From the NCBI RefSeq assembly GCF_030009775.1, contig NZ_JASCTH010000026.1, positions 83,309 through 147,308 of the forward strand: 64,000 nucleotides of DNA, written 5' to 3'. A program made the translations under genes and the position numbers. The notes beneath the pieces were generated by a model, which saw only the letters and a list, made by a program, of their open reading frames with translations, was not told the origin of the DNA and ran no database searches. Source of the stretch: Actinoplanes sandaracinus. Lineage in GTDB: Bacteria; Actinomycetota; Actinomycetes; Mycobacteriales; Micromonosporaceae. This document shows positions 16,744-26,188 of this stretch, piece by piece. Position 1 is the first letter of the stretch; each line of letters begins with the position of its first letter.

Positions 16744-17616
16744 ATGGTCAGCCGACTCACCCCCGTGGCCCTGGGCGGCGCAGGACTCCTGCTCGCCGCC
16801 GTGACGGCCTGCTCCCCCATGGACGATCAGTCCACCACCCCCACCAGCGCGCCGTCCGCCGCGCAGGCCTGCGCGCCCTCATCGCTGAAGACCAAGACCG
16901 CCGGCAAGCTCACCGTCGGCACCGACAACCCGGCCTACGAGCCGTGGTTCAAGGACAACAAGCCGGACAACGGCAAGGGGTACGAGGCCGCGGTCGCCTA
17001 CGAGGTCGCCGAGCGTCTCGGCTACCAGCAGGCCGACGTGGTGTGGACGAGCGTGACCTTCAACAACGCGATCGCGCCCGGCCCCAAGGCGTACGACATC
17101 GACGTCAACCAGTTCTCGATCACCGACGAACGCAAGGCGGCGGTGGACTTCTCGTCCCCGTACTACCTGGTGCGCCAGACCGTGATCACCACCAAGGGCT
17201 CGAAGATCGCCGGCGCCAAGTCACTGGCGGACCTGAAGGGCGCGAAACTCGGCGCCCAGGTCGGCACGACCAGCTACCAGGCCATCACCGATCTGATCAA
17301 GCCGAACGGCGACCCGTCGGTGTTCAACAACAACGACGACGCCAAGAAGGCCCTGGAGAACGGGATCGTCGACGGCATCGTGGTGGACCTGCCGACCGCG
17401 TTCTACATGACCGCGGCCGAGCTCGAGAACGGCGTGATCGTCGGCCAGCTGCCGCAGGTCGGCGTGCCCGAGCAGTTCGGCATCGTGCTCGACAAGGGCT
17501 CTCCGCTGACCGGCTGCGTCAGCAAGGCGGTCGACCAACTCCGCCAGGACGGCACCCTCACCGTGCTGGAGAAGACCTGGCTCGCCGACACCGCCGGAGC
17601 CCCCGAGCTCCAGTGA
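16744..17616 (+). CDS. amino-acid ABC transporter substrate-binding lipoprotein
   Basis: A 290-residue family 3 solute-binding protein. A signal peptide ends in a lipobox (AVTAC, Cys23), so the mature protein is lipid-anchored outside the membrane. After a Ser/Thr/Pro linker come the two lobes: [67 protein letters not shown] and the C-terminal [15 protein letters not shown]. The binding pocket points to a polar amino acid or opine-like ligand, but this cannot be specified. It overlaps the permease by 4 bp (GTGA). Confidence 0.92.
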   Translation: MVSRLTPVALGGAGLLLAAVTACSPMDDQSTTPTSAPSAAQACAPSSLKTKTAGKLTVGTDNPAYEPWFKDNKPDNGKGYEAAVAYEVAERLGYQQADVVWTSVTFNNAIAPGPKAYDIDVNQFSITDERKAAVDFSSPYYLVRQTVITTKGSKIAGAKSLADLKGAKLGAQVGTTSYQAITDLIKPNGDPSVFNNNDDAKKALENGIVDGIVVDLPTAFYMTAAELENGVIVGQLPQVGVPEQFGIVLDKGSPLTGCVSKAVDQLRQDGTLTVLEKTWLADTAGAPELQ

Positions 17617-18452
17617 CGTACTCACCGAGTCCACGGCAACAGGAGCGGATCGCCTACCGTCGCGGACGGGCGGTCCGTTCCGTTCTGCTGGCCGCCGCAT
17701 CGACGGCGGTCGTCGGCACCCTGCTCGCCGTCGGCATCACCGGAGCGCCCGGCTGGACACGGGTGAAGGAGTCCTTCTTCGATCCCGACACCGCCGTCGA
17801 GTACCTGCCGGCGATCCTGGAAGGACTCTGGCTCAACCTGAGACTCCTGGTGGTCTGCGCGTCGCTGGCGCTCGCCCTGGGTCTGCTGGTGGCGGTGCTG
17901 CGCACCCTGCGGGGGCCGGTCTTCTTCCCGGTACGGGTCCTGGCCACCGGATACACGTACTCGTTCCGCGGCCTGCCCCTGATCATCGTGATCTACCTGT
18001 TCGCGTTCGGCATCCCCGGGCTGCGGCTGCAGGGCACTCCGGACGTCCTGGTGCTGGGCGCCGGGGCGATCATCGTGACCTACGGCGCCTACCTGGCCGA
18101 GGTGTTCCGGGCCGGCATCGAGTCGGTGCACCCGAGCCAGATCGCGGCGGCCCGCTCGCTCGGGCTGAGCTACCGGCAGGCGATGCGCCACGTGGTGCTG
18201 CCGCAGGCGGTGCGGCGGGTCGCCCCGCCGCTGCTCAACGACACCGTGGCGCTGCAGAAGGACGTCGGGCTGATCTCGCTGGCCGGTCCCATCGACGCCA
18301 TCCGGGCCGCCCAGATCGGGGTGGCCCAGGAGGCCGACTTCACCCCGTACATCGTCGCCGGGGTCCTCTTCGTCCTGCTCGCGTTGCCGCTCATCGCGGT
18401 CACCGACGGGGTGACGCTGCGGGCGGCCCGCCGCCAGAACGCGGGGAACTAG
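17613..18452 (+). CDS. amino-acid ABC transporter permease
   Basis: A 279-residue HisM/GlnP-type permease. There are about five to six membrane helices (VLLAAASTAVVGTLLAVGI, LWLNLRLLVVCASLALALGLLVAV, VLVLGAGAIIVTYGAYLAEV and others). The EAA loop that docks the ATPase is EVFRAGIESVHPSQIAAARSLGLSYRQAM. A single permease implies a homodimer. The GTG at 17613 overlaps the binding-protein stop, and the gene's TAG stop shares a base with the ATPase GTG, so all three are coupled. Confidence 0.93.
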   Translation: MTYSPSPRQQERIAYRRGRAVRSVLLAAASTAVVGTLLAVGITGAPGWTRVKESFFDPDTAVEYLPAILEGLWLNLRLLVVCASLALALGLLVAVLRTLRGPVFFPVRVLATGYTYSFRGLPLIIVIYLFAFGIPGLRLQGTPDVLVLGAGAIIVTYGAYLAEVFRAGIESVHPSQIAAARSLGLSYRQAMRHVVLPQAVRRVAPPLLNDTVALQKDVGLISLAGPIDAIRAAQIGVAQEADFTPYIVAGVLFVLLALPLIAVTDGVTLRAARRQNAGN

Positions 18453-19192
18453 TGCTGCTGTCCTGCAAGAACGTCCGCAAGGTCTTCGGCGACCACGTCA
18501 TCCTCGACGGTCTCGGCCTCGACGTGGCCGAGCACGAGGTGGTGGCGCTGATCGGCGCCTCCGGCTCGGGCAAGTCCACCCTGCTGCGCTGCGTCAACCT
18601 GCTCACCGAGATCGACGACGGCACGATCCACCTGGACGGCGACGAGATCACCGACCCCCAGGCCGACCCCGATGTCGTACGGCAGCGCATCGGCCTGGTC
18701 TTCCAGTCCTACAACCTGTTCCCGCACATGACGGTGCTGGACAACATCACGCTGGCTCCGGTACGCGTGCACAAGCGCCCACCCGCGGAAGCGAAGGCAC
18801 AGGCGATGCAGTGGCTGGACCGGGTCGGGCTGGCCGGTAAGGCCGGCGCCTACCCGGACCGGCTCTCCGGCGGTCAGCAGCAGCGGGTCGCCATCGTCCG
18901 CGCCCTGGTCAACAACCCGCGCCTGCTGCTGCTCGACGAGGTGACCTCGGCGCTCGACCCGGAACTGGTCGGCGAGGTGCTCACGATGATCCGCGAGCTC
19001 AAGGGTGAGGGCATGACCATGGTGCTGGCCACCCACGAGATGGGCTTCGCCCGGCAGGTCGCCGACCGGGTCGCCTTCCTCGACGGCGGCCGGGTGCTGG
19101 AGCAGGGGCCGCCGGCACAGGTGCTCGGCGACCCCGTCGAGGCACGGACCCGTCAGTTCCTGGCCCGCATCATCGAGGCCGGCCGACTCTGA
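18452..19192 (+). CDS. amino-acid ABC transporter ATP-binding protein
   Basis: A 246-residue GlnQ-type ATPase. Walker A GASGSGKST (about residues 34-42), Q-loop FQSYNLFPH, signature LSGGQQQR, Walker B LLLLDEVTSALD and switch His in LATHEMGF are all intact. It powers the preceding permease. The GTG start overlaps the permease TAG by one base. No clear terminator follows; 19193-19268 holds a short direct repeat (TTCGGCCGGTTCCG, twice) before the convergent ribH. Confidence 0.95.
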   Translation: MLLSCKNVRKVFGDHVILDGLGLDVAEHEVVALIGASGSGKSTLLRCVNLLTEIDDGTIHLDGDEITDPQADPDVVRQRIGLVFQSYNLFPHMTVLDNITLAPVRVHKRPPAEAKAQAMQWLDRVGLAGKAGAYPDRLSGGQQQRVAIVRALVNNPRLLLLDEVTSALDPELVGEVLTMIRELKGEGMTMVLATHEMGFARQVADRVAFLDGGRVLEQGPPAQVLGDPVEARTRQFLARIIEAGRL

Positions 19193-19268
19193 GTCTCGGC
19201 CGACCTCGATTCTCGGGCGGCCCTCGTTTTCGGCCGGTTCCGGCTTCGGCCGGTTCCGTTCAGGGGCC

Positions 19269-19745
19269 TCAGGCCTTCTCGACCTCGCGGATGGCGAGCG
19301 CCGCGTCCAGCACGGCGACGGTGCTCTGCCAGCCCTTGTCCTCGATCGAGTCCTCCAGGCCGGCCCGGTCGCGGGCCTGACCGAGACTGTGCACGGTGAG
19401 CACGCCGTGCGCGACCGGAGTGCTCTCGTCGAGCGCCACCCGGGTCAGACCGGCGGTGACCGCGTCGCAGACATACTCGAAGTGCTGGGTCTCGCCCTTG
19501 ATCACCACACCGAGCGCGACCACCGCGTCGACCTTGCGGGCCAGCGCCTGCGCCACGACCGGCAACTCCACCGACCCGGCCACCCGGGTGGTGATCACCT
19601 CCGTGACGCCGCATGCCTCGGCGGCGGCCTGCGCCCGGGCGATCATGTGATCGACCAGGTCGTTGTGCCACCGGGAGCCGACGATGCCGAGCCTCAACCC
19701 GGCAGCGTCGACGGTCTGCATGTGCGGATCACCGAAGCCGGCCAT
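19269..19745 (-). CDS. ribH: 6,7-dimethyl-8-ribityllumazine synthase
   Basis: A 158-residue lumazine synthase, which joins the DHBP and pyrimidine intermediates in the penultimate step of riboflavin synthesis and usually forms 60-mer shells. Motifs: LGIVGSRWHNDLVD, VAGSVELPVVAQ (substrate pocket), LGVVIKGETQHFEYVCDAV with the catalytic His, and PVAHGVLTV. It is the last gene of ribD-ribE-ribBA-ribH, 44 bp after ribBA. Confidence 0.97.
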   Translation of the reverse strand: MAGFGDPHMQTVDAAGLRLGIVGSRWHNDLVDHMIARAQAAAEACGVTEVITTRVAGSVELPVVAQALARKVDAVVALGVVIKGETQHFEYVCDAVTAGLTRVALDESTPVAHGVLTVHSLGQARDRAGLEDSIEDKGWQSTVAVLDAALAIREVEKA

Positions 19746-19789
19746 GTGTGTCCCCCTTTTTCGTCATTGTTCACCCCGGTAGGGGGCGG

Positions 19790-20998
19790 TCAGGCCAACT
19801 CCGCGAACAGGTGGCCCATCCGGTCACGCTTGGTGCGCAGGTACCGGACGTTCTCCGGGTGCAGGCGGACAGGCAGTTCCTCACGGCCGGTCACGCGGAG
19901 CCCGTACCCCTCGAGCCCTGCCCTCTTCGCCGGGTTGTTGGTGAGCAGGCGCATCGAGCGGATGCCGAGGTCCGCCAGGATCTGCGCCCCGGTGCCGTAG
20001 TCGCGGGCGTCGGCCGGCAGGCCGAGCTCCAGGTTGGCGTCGACCGTGTCGAAACCGCGGTCCTGCAACTGATAGGCCTGCAGTTTGTGCAGCAGGCCGA
20101 TGCCCCGGCCCTCGTGACCGCGCATGTAGAGCACCACCCCGCGCCCGGCCGCGGCCACCCGCTCCAGGGCGGCGTCCAGCTGCGGGCCGCAGTCGCAGCG
20201 GTGGGAGCCGAAGACGTCGCCGGTGAGGCACTCGGAGTGCACCCGGACCAGCACGTCCTCGCCGTCGGTCAGATCGCCGTAGACCAGCGCCACGTGCTCG
20301 CCGTTGTCGGCCTCGGTGCGGTAACCGACCGCGGTGAACACGCCGTGCTCGGTCGGCAGGACGGTCTCCACCACCCGCTCGACCTGCTTCTCCGTGCGCT
20401 CACGCAGGTATGCCACCAGCTCGGCGATGGAGATCAGGACCAGGTCGTGCTCGGCCGCGAACTTCTCCAGGTCGGGCCGGCGCTGCATGGTGCCGTCGTC
20501 GTTCACCATCTCGCAGAGCACACCCGCGGGCCGGCAGCCGGCGAGTACCGCCAGGTCGATGGAGGCCTCGGTGTGACCAGGCCGGCGCAACACCCCACCT
20601 GGCTTCGCGCGCAGCGGCACGATGTGCCCGGGACGGGACAGATCGCCGGGCACGGTCTCGGCCGAGGCGAGCAACCGGATCGTCCGCGCCCGGTCGGCGG
20701 CCGAGATGCCGGTGCTCACGCCGTGCTTGGCGTCGACCGTGACCGCGTAGGCCGTTCCCCGCTTGTCCTGGTTGGTGTGGAACATCGGCGGCAGGTCGAG
20801 GCGGTCCGCCTCGTCCTCGGGAAGAGGCACGCAGATGTAGCCAGACGTGTAGCGGACCATGAAGGCGACCAGCTCCGGCGTGGCGTGCTCGGCCGCGAAG
20901 ATGAGGTCACCCTCGTTCTCCCGGTCCTCGTCGTCCACCACGATCACCGCTTTACCGGCCGCGATATCGGCGATGGCGCGCTCGATGTTCTCAGACAT
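19790..20998 (-). CDS. ribBA: bifunctional DHBP synthase / GTP cyclohydrolase II
   Basis: 402 residues. The N-terminal RibB half makes 3,4-dihydroxy-2-butanone 4-phosphate from ribulose 5-phosphate ([38 protein letters not shown]). The C-terminal RibA half opens GTP ([24 protein letters not shown] with three zinc Cys; [21 protein letters not shown]). Both active sites look complete, so it supplies both riboflavin precursors. Its ATG lies inside the 3' end of ribE (8-bp overlap), indicating coupled translation. Confidence 0.97.
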   Translation of the reverse strand: MSENIERAIADIAAGKAVIVVDDEDRENEGDLIFAAEHATPELVAFMVRYTSGYICVPLPEDEADRLDLPPMFHTNQDKRGTAYAVTVDAKHGVSTGISAADRARTIRLLASAETVPGDLSRPGHIVPLRAKPGGVLRRPGHTEASIDLAVLAGCRPAGVLCEMVNDDGTMQRRPDLEKFAAEHDLVLISIAELVAYLRERTEKQVERVVETVLPTEHGVFTAVGYRTEADNGEHVALVYGDLTDGEDVLVRVHSECLTGDVFGSHRCDCGPQLDAALERVAAAGRGVVLYMRGHEGRGIGLLHKLQAYQLQDRGFDTVDANLELGLPADARDYGTGAQILADLGIRSMRLLTNNPAKRAGLEGYGLRVTGREELPVRLHPENVRYLRTKRDRMGHLFAELA

Positions 20999-21590
20999 TG
21001 CGGCTCCCCAGCATCTTCTCCACGTATTTCGCGATCACGTCGACCTCGAGGTTGACCGGATCGCCGATGGCCTTGCTGCCCAGCACGGTCAGCTTCGAGG
21101 TGGCCGGGATCATCCCGATCGCGAAGCTGTCCGCGGTGACCTCCATGACGGTGAGCGACACCCCGTCGACGGTGATCGACCCCTTCTCCACCACGTATCT
21201 CGACAACTCGGGAGGCAGCGAGAAACGCACCACCTCCCACTGGTCGGCGGGCTCGCGGGCGATGATCCGCGCGACCCCGTCGACGTGGCCCTGCACCAGG
21301 TGCCCGCCGAGGCGGCTGCCCAGGGCGGCGGCCCGCTCCAGGTTGACGTTGCTGCCGGTCTTCAGAACCCCGAGCGAGCTGCGCCGGAGCGTCTCCCCCA
21401 TCACGTCGGCGGTGAACACCCCGCCGGTGTTGTCGACCACGGTGAGACAGACGCCGTTCACCGCGATCGAGTCGCCGTGCCTCGCGTCCGAGGTGACCAG
21501 CGGACCGCGCACGGCGATGACCGCGGAGTCCGCGCCGTCCTCGGTCAGGCGGACGATCTCGCCCAGTTCCTCGACGATTCCGGTGAACAT
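20991..21590 (-). CDS. ribE: riboflavin synthase alpha chain
   Basis: 199 residues, two tandem lumazine-binding barrels that dismutate two lumazines into riboflavin. The first starts [12 protein letters not shown] and contains [13 protein letters not shown]; the second contains [15 protein letters not shown]. The repeats are of equal size, as expected. Its ATG shares one base with the ribD stop (TAATG). It is the second gene of the operon. Confidence 0.97.
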   Translation of the reverse strand: MFTGIVEELGEIVRLTEDGADSAVIAVRGPLVTSDARHGDSIAVNGVCLTVVDNTGGVFTADVMGETLRRSSLGVLKTGSNVNLERAAALGSRLGGHLVQGHVDGVARIIAREPADQWEVVRFSLPPELSRYVVEKGSITVDGVSLTVMEVTADSFAIGMIPATSKLTVLGSKAIGDPVNLEVDVIAKYVEKMLGSRNV

Positions 21591-22696
21591 TAAGGCGCCT
21601 TCCGTTCAGGGTGGTCGGACGGTTTCCAATCCGGGCTCGAATCGGCCGGCTTCTGCCGCAGGATGGCGGTGAACCGCAGATCGTCGCCGATCCGCGCGAT
21701 GTCGGTGAAATCGAGGTCGACGGCGTCGGCGATGGTGTTGATCCCGGCGTCGACCAGGGCGGCGCGGCCGGCGCCGAGCAGTTTCGGCGCCACGTAGCCG
21801 ATCACCCGGTCGACCAGCCCGGCGGCCAGGAATCCCCCGGCCAGCGTCGGGCCGCCCTCCAGCAGGACGTTGCGCACGCCACGCCGGAACAGCGTGGTGA
21901 GCAGCGCGTTCAGGTCGACGCGGCCGTCCGGCCCGGCACCGGCCTCGGCCGCGGTGACGATCCAGGTGGGCGCGGCCGCGTCGCGGACACGGGCGTCTTT
22001 CGGGGTACGCCCGGACGAGTCCACCACCACACGCAGCGGCTGCTTGATCGCCAGCGTGCCGTCGCGCAGGTCACGCACCGTGAGCTGGGGGTCGTCGGCG
22101 ACCACGGTGCCGACGCCGGCCACGATCGCGTCGACGGTGCTGCGCAGCACGTGCACGTCGGCACGGGACTCGGCCGAGGAGATCCACTGGCTCGTGCTGT
22201 CAGCCGCGGCCGACCGCCCGTCCAGCGTCGCCGCGAACTTCCACGTCACGTAGGGCCGGCACCGTCGCACCGCGGTCAGCCACGCCACGTTGCCCATCTC
22301 GGCCTCGGCCCGGCGCACCCCGGTGATCACCTCGATGCCGGCCGCCCGCAGCGTCGCCGCGCCTCCGGCGGCCACCGGCGTCGGGTCGTCCACGGCGATG
22401 ACCACGCGCCGCACCCCGGCGTTGATCAGCGCTTCCGAGCAGGGACCGGTGCGCCCGGTGTGGTTGCACGGCTCCAGCGACACCACACAGGTCCCGCCGC
22501 GGGCTCGCTCCCCGGCCTGCGCCAGGGCGACGATCTCCGCGTGCGGGCCGCCGGCGTAAGCGTGGAAGCCCTCACCGACCACATCGCCGGCTGGCCCGAG
22601 CAGGATGCAGCCGACGACCGGGTTGGGGCTGGTCGTGCCGAGGCCCCGGGCGGCCAGCGCGACAGCGCGGCGCATCGCCTCGTCCTCGGTCACCAT
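21590..22696 (-). CDS. ribD: bifunctional riboflavin deaminase/reductase
   Basis: 368 residues. The N-terminal cytidine-deaminase-like domain has the zinc motif HAEIVAL and, later, EPCNHTGRTGPC. The C-terminal DHFR-like reductase domain has [28 protein letters not shown] and VLLEGGPTLAGGFL. It carries out steps two and three of riboflavin synthesis. It is the first gene of the operon, 131 nt after an FMN riboswitch. GAGAGG lies 8-10 nt before the ATG, within a predicted hairpin, so translation is probably FMN-controlled. Confidence 0.97.
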   Translation of the reverse strand: MVTEDEAMRRAVALAARGLGTTSPNPVVGCILLGPAGDVVGEGFHAYAGGPHAEIVALAQAGERARGGTCVVSLEPCNHTGRTGPCSEALINAGVRRVVIAVDDPTPVAAGGAATLRAAGIEVITGVRRAEAEMGNVAWLTAVRRCRPYVTWKFAATLDGRSAAADSTSQWISSAESRADVHVLRSTVDAIVAGVGTVVADDPQLTVRDLRDGTLAIKQPLRVVVDSSGRTPKDARVRDAAAPTWIVTAAEAGAGPDGRVDLNALLTTLFRRGVRNVLLEGGPTLAGGFLAAGLVDRVIGYVAPKLLGAGRAALVDAGINTIADAVDLDFTDIARIGDDLRFTAILRQKPADSSPDWKPSDHPERKAP

Positions 22697-22704
22697 CTGG
22701 TGGT

Positions 22705-22736
22705 CCTCTCACGCGGAGCGGTCACGCGCTGAGAGG
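22705..22736 (-). promoter_or_regulatory. hairpin covering the ribD ribosome-binding site
   Basis: The segment 22725-22736 pairs with 22705-22715 (11 bp with one bulged base). The second arm contains GAGAGG, the likely ribD Shine-Dalgarno sequence, so the fold would block translation of ribD. Confidence 0.6.
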
Positions 22737-22793
22737 TGAGGAGAGAACGCCGAGAATCAGACACGAGGGTACGCTTCGCGCACCCCGGTCAAA

Positions 22794-22813
22794 TCGTGCC
22801 GTCGAAGGCACGA
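22794..22813 (-). terminator. attenuator-like hairpin after the riboswitch
   Basis: TCGTGCC/GGCACGA with a 6-nt loop, followed on the minus strand by a short T run (TTTG). It lies 13 nt after the riboswitch P1 and could act as an attenuator, though the T tract is weak. Confidence 0.4.
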
Positions 22814-22826
22814 CCGTCCGATTCCG

Positions 22827-23004
22827 CGCGCTGTCTCCCATCCGGACTGTCTGACCAGCTCTCCAGCTGATCAACCGTCGGCCCTGGAGTCTCACCAGGT
22901 CCACCGTCCGCCGTTTCGAAGAACGTCGTCCGGGTCGCGGGCTTACCGTCGCTTGCGCGTCGGATCACCGCCGGTTCGGAATTTCACCGAGTCCCGCCAG
23001 CGCG
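22827..23004 (-). promoter_or_regulatory. FMN riboswitch (RFN element)
   Basis: The conserved RFN blocks are present in order on the minus strand: CTCGGTGAAATTCCGAACC, GGCGGTGAT, AGCCCGCGA, GGTGAGACTCCAGGGCCGAC and AGTCCGGATGGGAGA. The closing P1 helix is CGCGCTG (23004-22998) with CAGCGCG (22833-22827). It binds FMN and lowers expression of the ribD-ribE-ribBA-ribH operon behind it. Confidence 0.95.
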
Positions 23005-23102
23005 TGGTGGGTCACCCCAGAGTCTTGCACTTTCCCGGGAGTTTGCCACCTCCCCCGCGACCTACTTCACAATCGGCCCGGGTGGGGAATGGCCCCGGCG
23101 GA

Positions 23103-24101
23103 TCACTCGGCGTCGCTGCGGCGACGATCGATCGCGACGTAGGAACCCGGCTGCGACTTGGCGACCTTCTTCATCTCCGAAGCCACGGCGATCACCACCC
23201 GGGGGTCGGTGAACCGGCGCCCGTCCTCGGTCGCCTGCGCCACCCCGATGGAGAGGGTCACCAGCGCCGCCTTCTGCTTGTTGCCGCGCCGGTCGGGCAC
23301 CTCGATGTAACCGCGCTGCGCGTCACCCGGCTCGTACAACCGGTCGGCGGCCTGCTCGAAGTCGGTGACCGTCCGCTGGGTCAGCGGCAGCACCTGGTCG
23401 GGCTCACAGATGAACACGAAGTCGTCGCCGCCGATGTGCCCGAGGAAGATCGACGGCTTGCCGGTCTGGCCGGCCGCCCGCTGCAGACTGCGGGCCAGCG
23501 CGATGATGAAGTCGTCGCCGCGGTCGAACCCGTACACGTCGTTGACGCTCTTGAACCGGTCCACGTCGATGTAGCCGACCGAGTAGTCCCCACCGGCGCG
23601 CATCCGCTCGTTGATCTCCCGCCGCACCCGGGCGTTGCCGGGAAGGCCGGTCAACGGCGACACCTCACGGGCGTCCTTGTGACGGCGCAGCGTGTTGGAG
23701 ACTCGGGCGATCAGCTCCTCCAGGTCGAACGGCTTGACCAGGTAGTCGTCCGCCCCCGCGGACAGGCCGTAGACCTTGTCGCCGGTCAGGCCCTTCGCGG
23801 TCAGCATGATCACCGGAAGCGCGGAGGTGAGCGGTTCGGCCCGTAACTGCCGGATCAGCTCGACCCCGTCCATCCGCGGCATCATCCAGTCGATCACGGC
23901 GAGGTCCGGCCGGTGCGTCTCCATGAGTTCGAGCGCTTCCTGGCCGTCCTTCGCCCGGATCACCTCGAAACCCCGCAGCTTGAGATTGAACTCGACGAAG
24001 CTCGCGATGTCCTTGTCGTCGTCGACCACCAGGATGAGGTCAGGACCCTCGTCGGGGTCGAGTTCGGGATCGATCTCGGGTCGCGGCTCAGCCGTGCTCA
24101 T
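23103..24101 (-). CDS. response regulator with diguanylate cyclase (GGDEF) domain
   Basis: 332 residues. The receiver domain (about residues 20-140) has LVVDDDKD, phosphoacceptor Asp71 in DLAVIDWMMPRMDG, and Lys123 in YLVKPF. The GGDEF domain (about residues 150-325) begins SPLTGLPGN. Its signature is GGDDF (224-228), one acidic swap from GGDEF and still compatible with c-di-GMP synthesis, and a preceding DVDRFKSVND binds metal. No membrane segment. GGAAGG precedes the ATG at 24101; an upstream in-frame start at 24116 is less likely. No partner kinase lies nearby. Phosphorylation would presumably drive dimerisation and cyclase activity. Confidence 0.92.
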   Translation of the reverse strand: MSTAEPRPEIDPELDPDEGPDLILVVDDDKDIASFVEFNLKLRGFEVIRAKDGQEALELMETHRPDLAVIDWMMPRMDGVELIRQLRAEPLTSALPVIMLTAKGLTGDKVYGLSAGADDYLVKPFDLEELIARVSNTLRRHKDAREVSPLTGLPGNARVRREINERMRAGGDYSVGYIDVDRFKSVNDVYGFDRGDDFIIALARSLQRAAGQTGKPSIFLGHIGGDDFVFICEPDQVLPLTQRTVTDFEQAADRLYEPGDAQRGYIEVPDRRGNKQKAALVTLSIGVAQATEDGRRFTDPRVVIAVASEMKKVAKSQPGSYVAIDRRRSDAE

Positions 24102-24158
24102 CGCACCTTCCTGCAAACGCCGGAACGTAAGGCTCGATGATGGTCCCTGACCGGCCCC

Positions 24159-24836
24159 TCACGCCAGTCCCATGCGTGCCGCGGCGAGACCGCGGAGTTT
24201 CCGGATCGCCTCGGCCGGGTCGGCCGCGCCGTAAACCGCCGTCCCCGCCACGAACGCGTCGGCCCCCGCCTCGGCGGCCTGCTCGATGGTGTCGGCCGCG
24301 ATGCCGCCGTCCACCTCGATGCGGAGCTCCAGCTCGTTGACGTCGGCCCGGCGGCGCACGTCACGCACCTTGCCGAGCATCTCCGGCATGAACGCCTGAC
24401 CACCGAATCCCGCCTTGATCGTCATGATCAGGAGAGTGTCGAAGTAGGGCAGCAACTCCAGGTACGGCTCGACGGGGGTGTCCCGGTCGATCGCCAGGCC
24501 CGCCTTGGCGCCGGCCGAGCGCAAGGTCTTCGCCAACGCCACCGGGTCGTCACAGGCCTCGGCGTGGAAGGTGACGTTGTACGCCCCCGCCTCGGCATAC
24601 GCCGGAGCCCAGCGCTGCGGGTCGGTGATCATCAGGTGCACGTCGAACGGGATGCTCGTCGCCTTGCGCAGGCTCTGCACCACCGGCAGGCCGATCGTCA
24701 GGTTCGGCACGAAGTGGTTGTCCATGACGTCCACGTGCGCCCAGTCGGCCGCGCCCTCGATCGCCCGCACCTCCTCCGCCAGGCGGGAGAAGTCGGAGGC
24801 GAGAATGCTCGGCGCGATGATGGGCGATGCGGTCAC
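24159..24836 (-). CDS. rpe: ribulose-phosphate 3-epimerase
   Basis: A 225-residue TIM barrel interconverting ribulose 5-phosphate and xylulose 5-phosphate in the pentose phosphate pathway. Motifs: [29 protein letters not shown] (metal His/Asp), [20 protein letters not shown] and RIEVDGGI. The GTG start has a leaderless-type -10 box 6 nt upstream. It is divergent from the acyltransferase. The rib operon and cyclase downstream are on the same strand but have their own signals. Confidence 0.96.
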   Translation of the reverse strand: MTASPIIAPSILASDFSRLAEEVRAIEGAADWAHVDVMDNHFVPNLTIGLPVVQSLRKATSIPFDVHLMITDPQRWAPAYAEAGAYNVTFHAEACDDPVALAKTLRSAGAKAGLAIDRDTPVEPYLELLPYFDTLLIMTIKAGFGGQAFMPEMLGKVRDVRRRADVNELELRIEVDGGIAADTIEQAAEAGADAFVAGTAVYGAADPAEAIRKLRGLAAARMGLA

Positions 24837-24842
24837 CTGAGC

Positions 24843-24848
24843 AGTTTA
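24843..24848 (-). promoter_or_regulatory. leaderless-type -10 box for rpe
   Basis: On the minus strand TAAACT lies 6 nt before the GTG at 24836. Confidence 0.5.
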
Positions 24849-24915
24849 TGACCCCGGGAACCATGCCGTGGCAGGCGACCTGAGACCGCGGCTGTGGCAA
24901 ATCCGCGCGAGTAGG

Positions 24916-24921
24916 TAAGGT
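24916..24921 (+). promoter_or_regulatory. leaderless-type -10 box for the acyltransferase gene
   Basis: TAAGGT lies 8 nt before the ATG at 24930; an overlapping TAGGTA begins at 24912. Confidence 0.4.
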
Positions 24922-24929
24922 TCCGCCCC

Positions 24930-26087
24930 ATGACAGCGACGGTGGAGCAGCGCCACCTGCCCAAACAGCCCTCGTCGGCAACTGGTCCACCGCCCCGCCG
25001 CGGCAGCCGGATCGCGGTCATCGACGGGCTCCGCCTGCTGGCCGCGCTCGCCGTCGCCTTCTTCCATCTGGGTGGCACCTACATCGCTCGCGACGCGTGG
25101 GAGGGCCGCCCCTCGACCGTGTTCCCGGCCTTCTACTCCGTCGCCTCGTACGGCTGGCTCGGGGTCGAACTGTTCTTCATGATCAGCGGTTTCGTGATCT
25201 GCATGAGCTCCTGGGGCCGCAGCCCCGGACAGTTCTTCCGGTCCCGCGTGGTCCGTCTCTTCCCCGCGTTCTGGCCGGCCGTCCTGATCAGCACCACCGT
25301 GGTGGCGTTCTGGCCGGTCGTCGGCACACGGCTGCCGTGGGACCAGGTGATCGTCAACCTGACCATGCTCAACCTGCCGCTGGGCATCCCGAACGTGGAC
25401 GGGTCGTACTGGACGCTCTGGGCGGAGATGCGGTTCTATCTGCTGTTCGCCGTGGTCCTGCTCTGGCGCGGGCTGACCATGAAACGCACCGTGCTGTTCG
25501 GTTACGGCTGGCTGGTGCTCGGCGTGCTCGCCAAGGGGTCGAAGGATCCGCTGCTCACGCTGGTGTTCCAGCCGAAGTACGCCCCGTTCTTCGTGGCCGG
25601 CATCGCGTTCTTCCTGATCCACCGGTTCGGCTCCGACCTGCAACTGTGGGGCCTGGCCGGGTTGTCCTGGGCGTTGGCGATGCACAACGCGGTGGGCCGG
25701 TTGAAGGCAATGAGCTCCGACATCAAGGACCCCACCCTGGACCCGCGGGTCGCCATGGTCGTGGTGACGTTGTTCTTCGTCGTGATGGCGGTCATCGCCG
25801 TGGGCTGGACCGCCCGCATCCAATGGCGATGGCTCACCTGGGCCGGCGCACTGACCTACCCGTTCTACCTGATCCACCAGACCGTCGGCTTCTCGCTCGT
25901 GCACGGGCTCCACGAGCTGCGGCCACGGCTGCTGGTGCTCGCCGGGGTCATCGGCATCCTGCTGGTCCTCGCCTGGCTGCTGCACCGGCTCGTGGAGAAA
26001 CCCCTCGCCCGGATCCTGAAGACCAAACTCGAAAAGGCGTCGCTCGGGATGCGGGAGAAAGACGCCCGAGAGCAAACGACCGCGTGA
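24930..26087 (+). CDS. acyltransferase family 3 membrane protein
   Basis: A 385-residue integral membrane O-acyltransferase of the OafA/YrhL group, with about ten hydrophobic segments. Family landmarks: IAVIDGLRLLAALAVAFFHLGG with the conserved His in the first helix, WLGVELFFMISGFVICMSSWG, SRVVRLFPAFWPAVL, and WTLWAEMRFYLLFAVVL. These enzymes acetylate or succinylate sugars of the envelope, exopolysaccharides or natural products; the acceptor is unknown. It stands alone between rpe and rsmB, on the opposite strand to both, so it is probably an insertion in conserved housekeeping order. Confidence 0.9.
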   Translation: MTATVEQRHLPKQPSSATGPPPRRGSRIAVIDGLRLLAALAVAFFHLGGTYIARDAWEGRPSTVFPAFYSVASYGWLGVELFFMISGFVICMSSWGRSPGQFFRSRVVRLFPAFWPAVLISTTVVAFWPVVGTRLPWDQVIVNLTMLNLPLGIPNVDGSYWTLWAEMRFYLLFAVVLLWRGLTMKRTVLFGYGWLVLGVLAKGSKDPLLTLVFQPKYAPFFVAGIAFFLIHRFGSDLQLWGLAGLSWALAMHNAVGRLKAMSSDIKDPTLDPRVAMVVVTLFFVVMAVIAVGWTARIQWRWLTWAGALTYPFYLIHQTVGFSLVHGLHELRPRLLVLAGVIGILLVLAWLLHRLVEKPLARILKTKLEKASLGMREKDAREQTTA

Positions 26088-26091
26088 GACC

Positions 26092-26119
26092 GGGCCGCCG
26101 GCATTCCATCCGGCGGCCC
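26092..26119. terminator. bidirectional terminator
   Basis: A perfect 10-bp stem GGGCCGCCGG/CCGGCGGCCC with 8-nt loop CATTCCAT, 5 bp after the acyltransferase stop and 70 bp from the convergent rsmB stop. Confidence 0.7.
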
Positions 26120-26188
26120 CGATCGCTGCTACGGCTTTCACGTCAGCCGGTACGGCCCCCGCTCAGCTCGTCCGTCTGCGCCCTCGGC

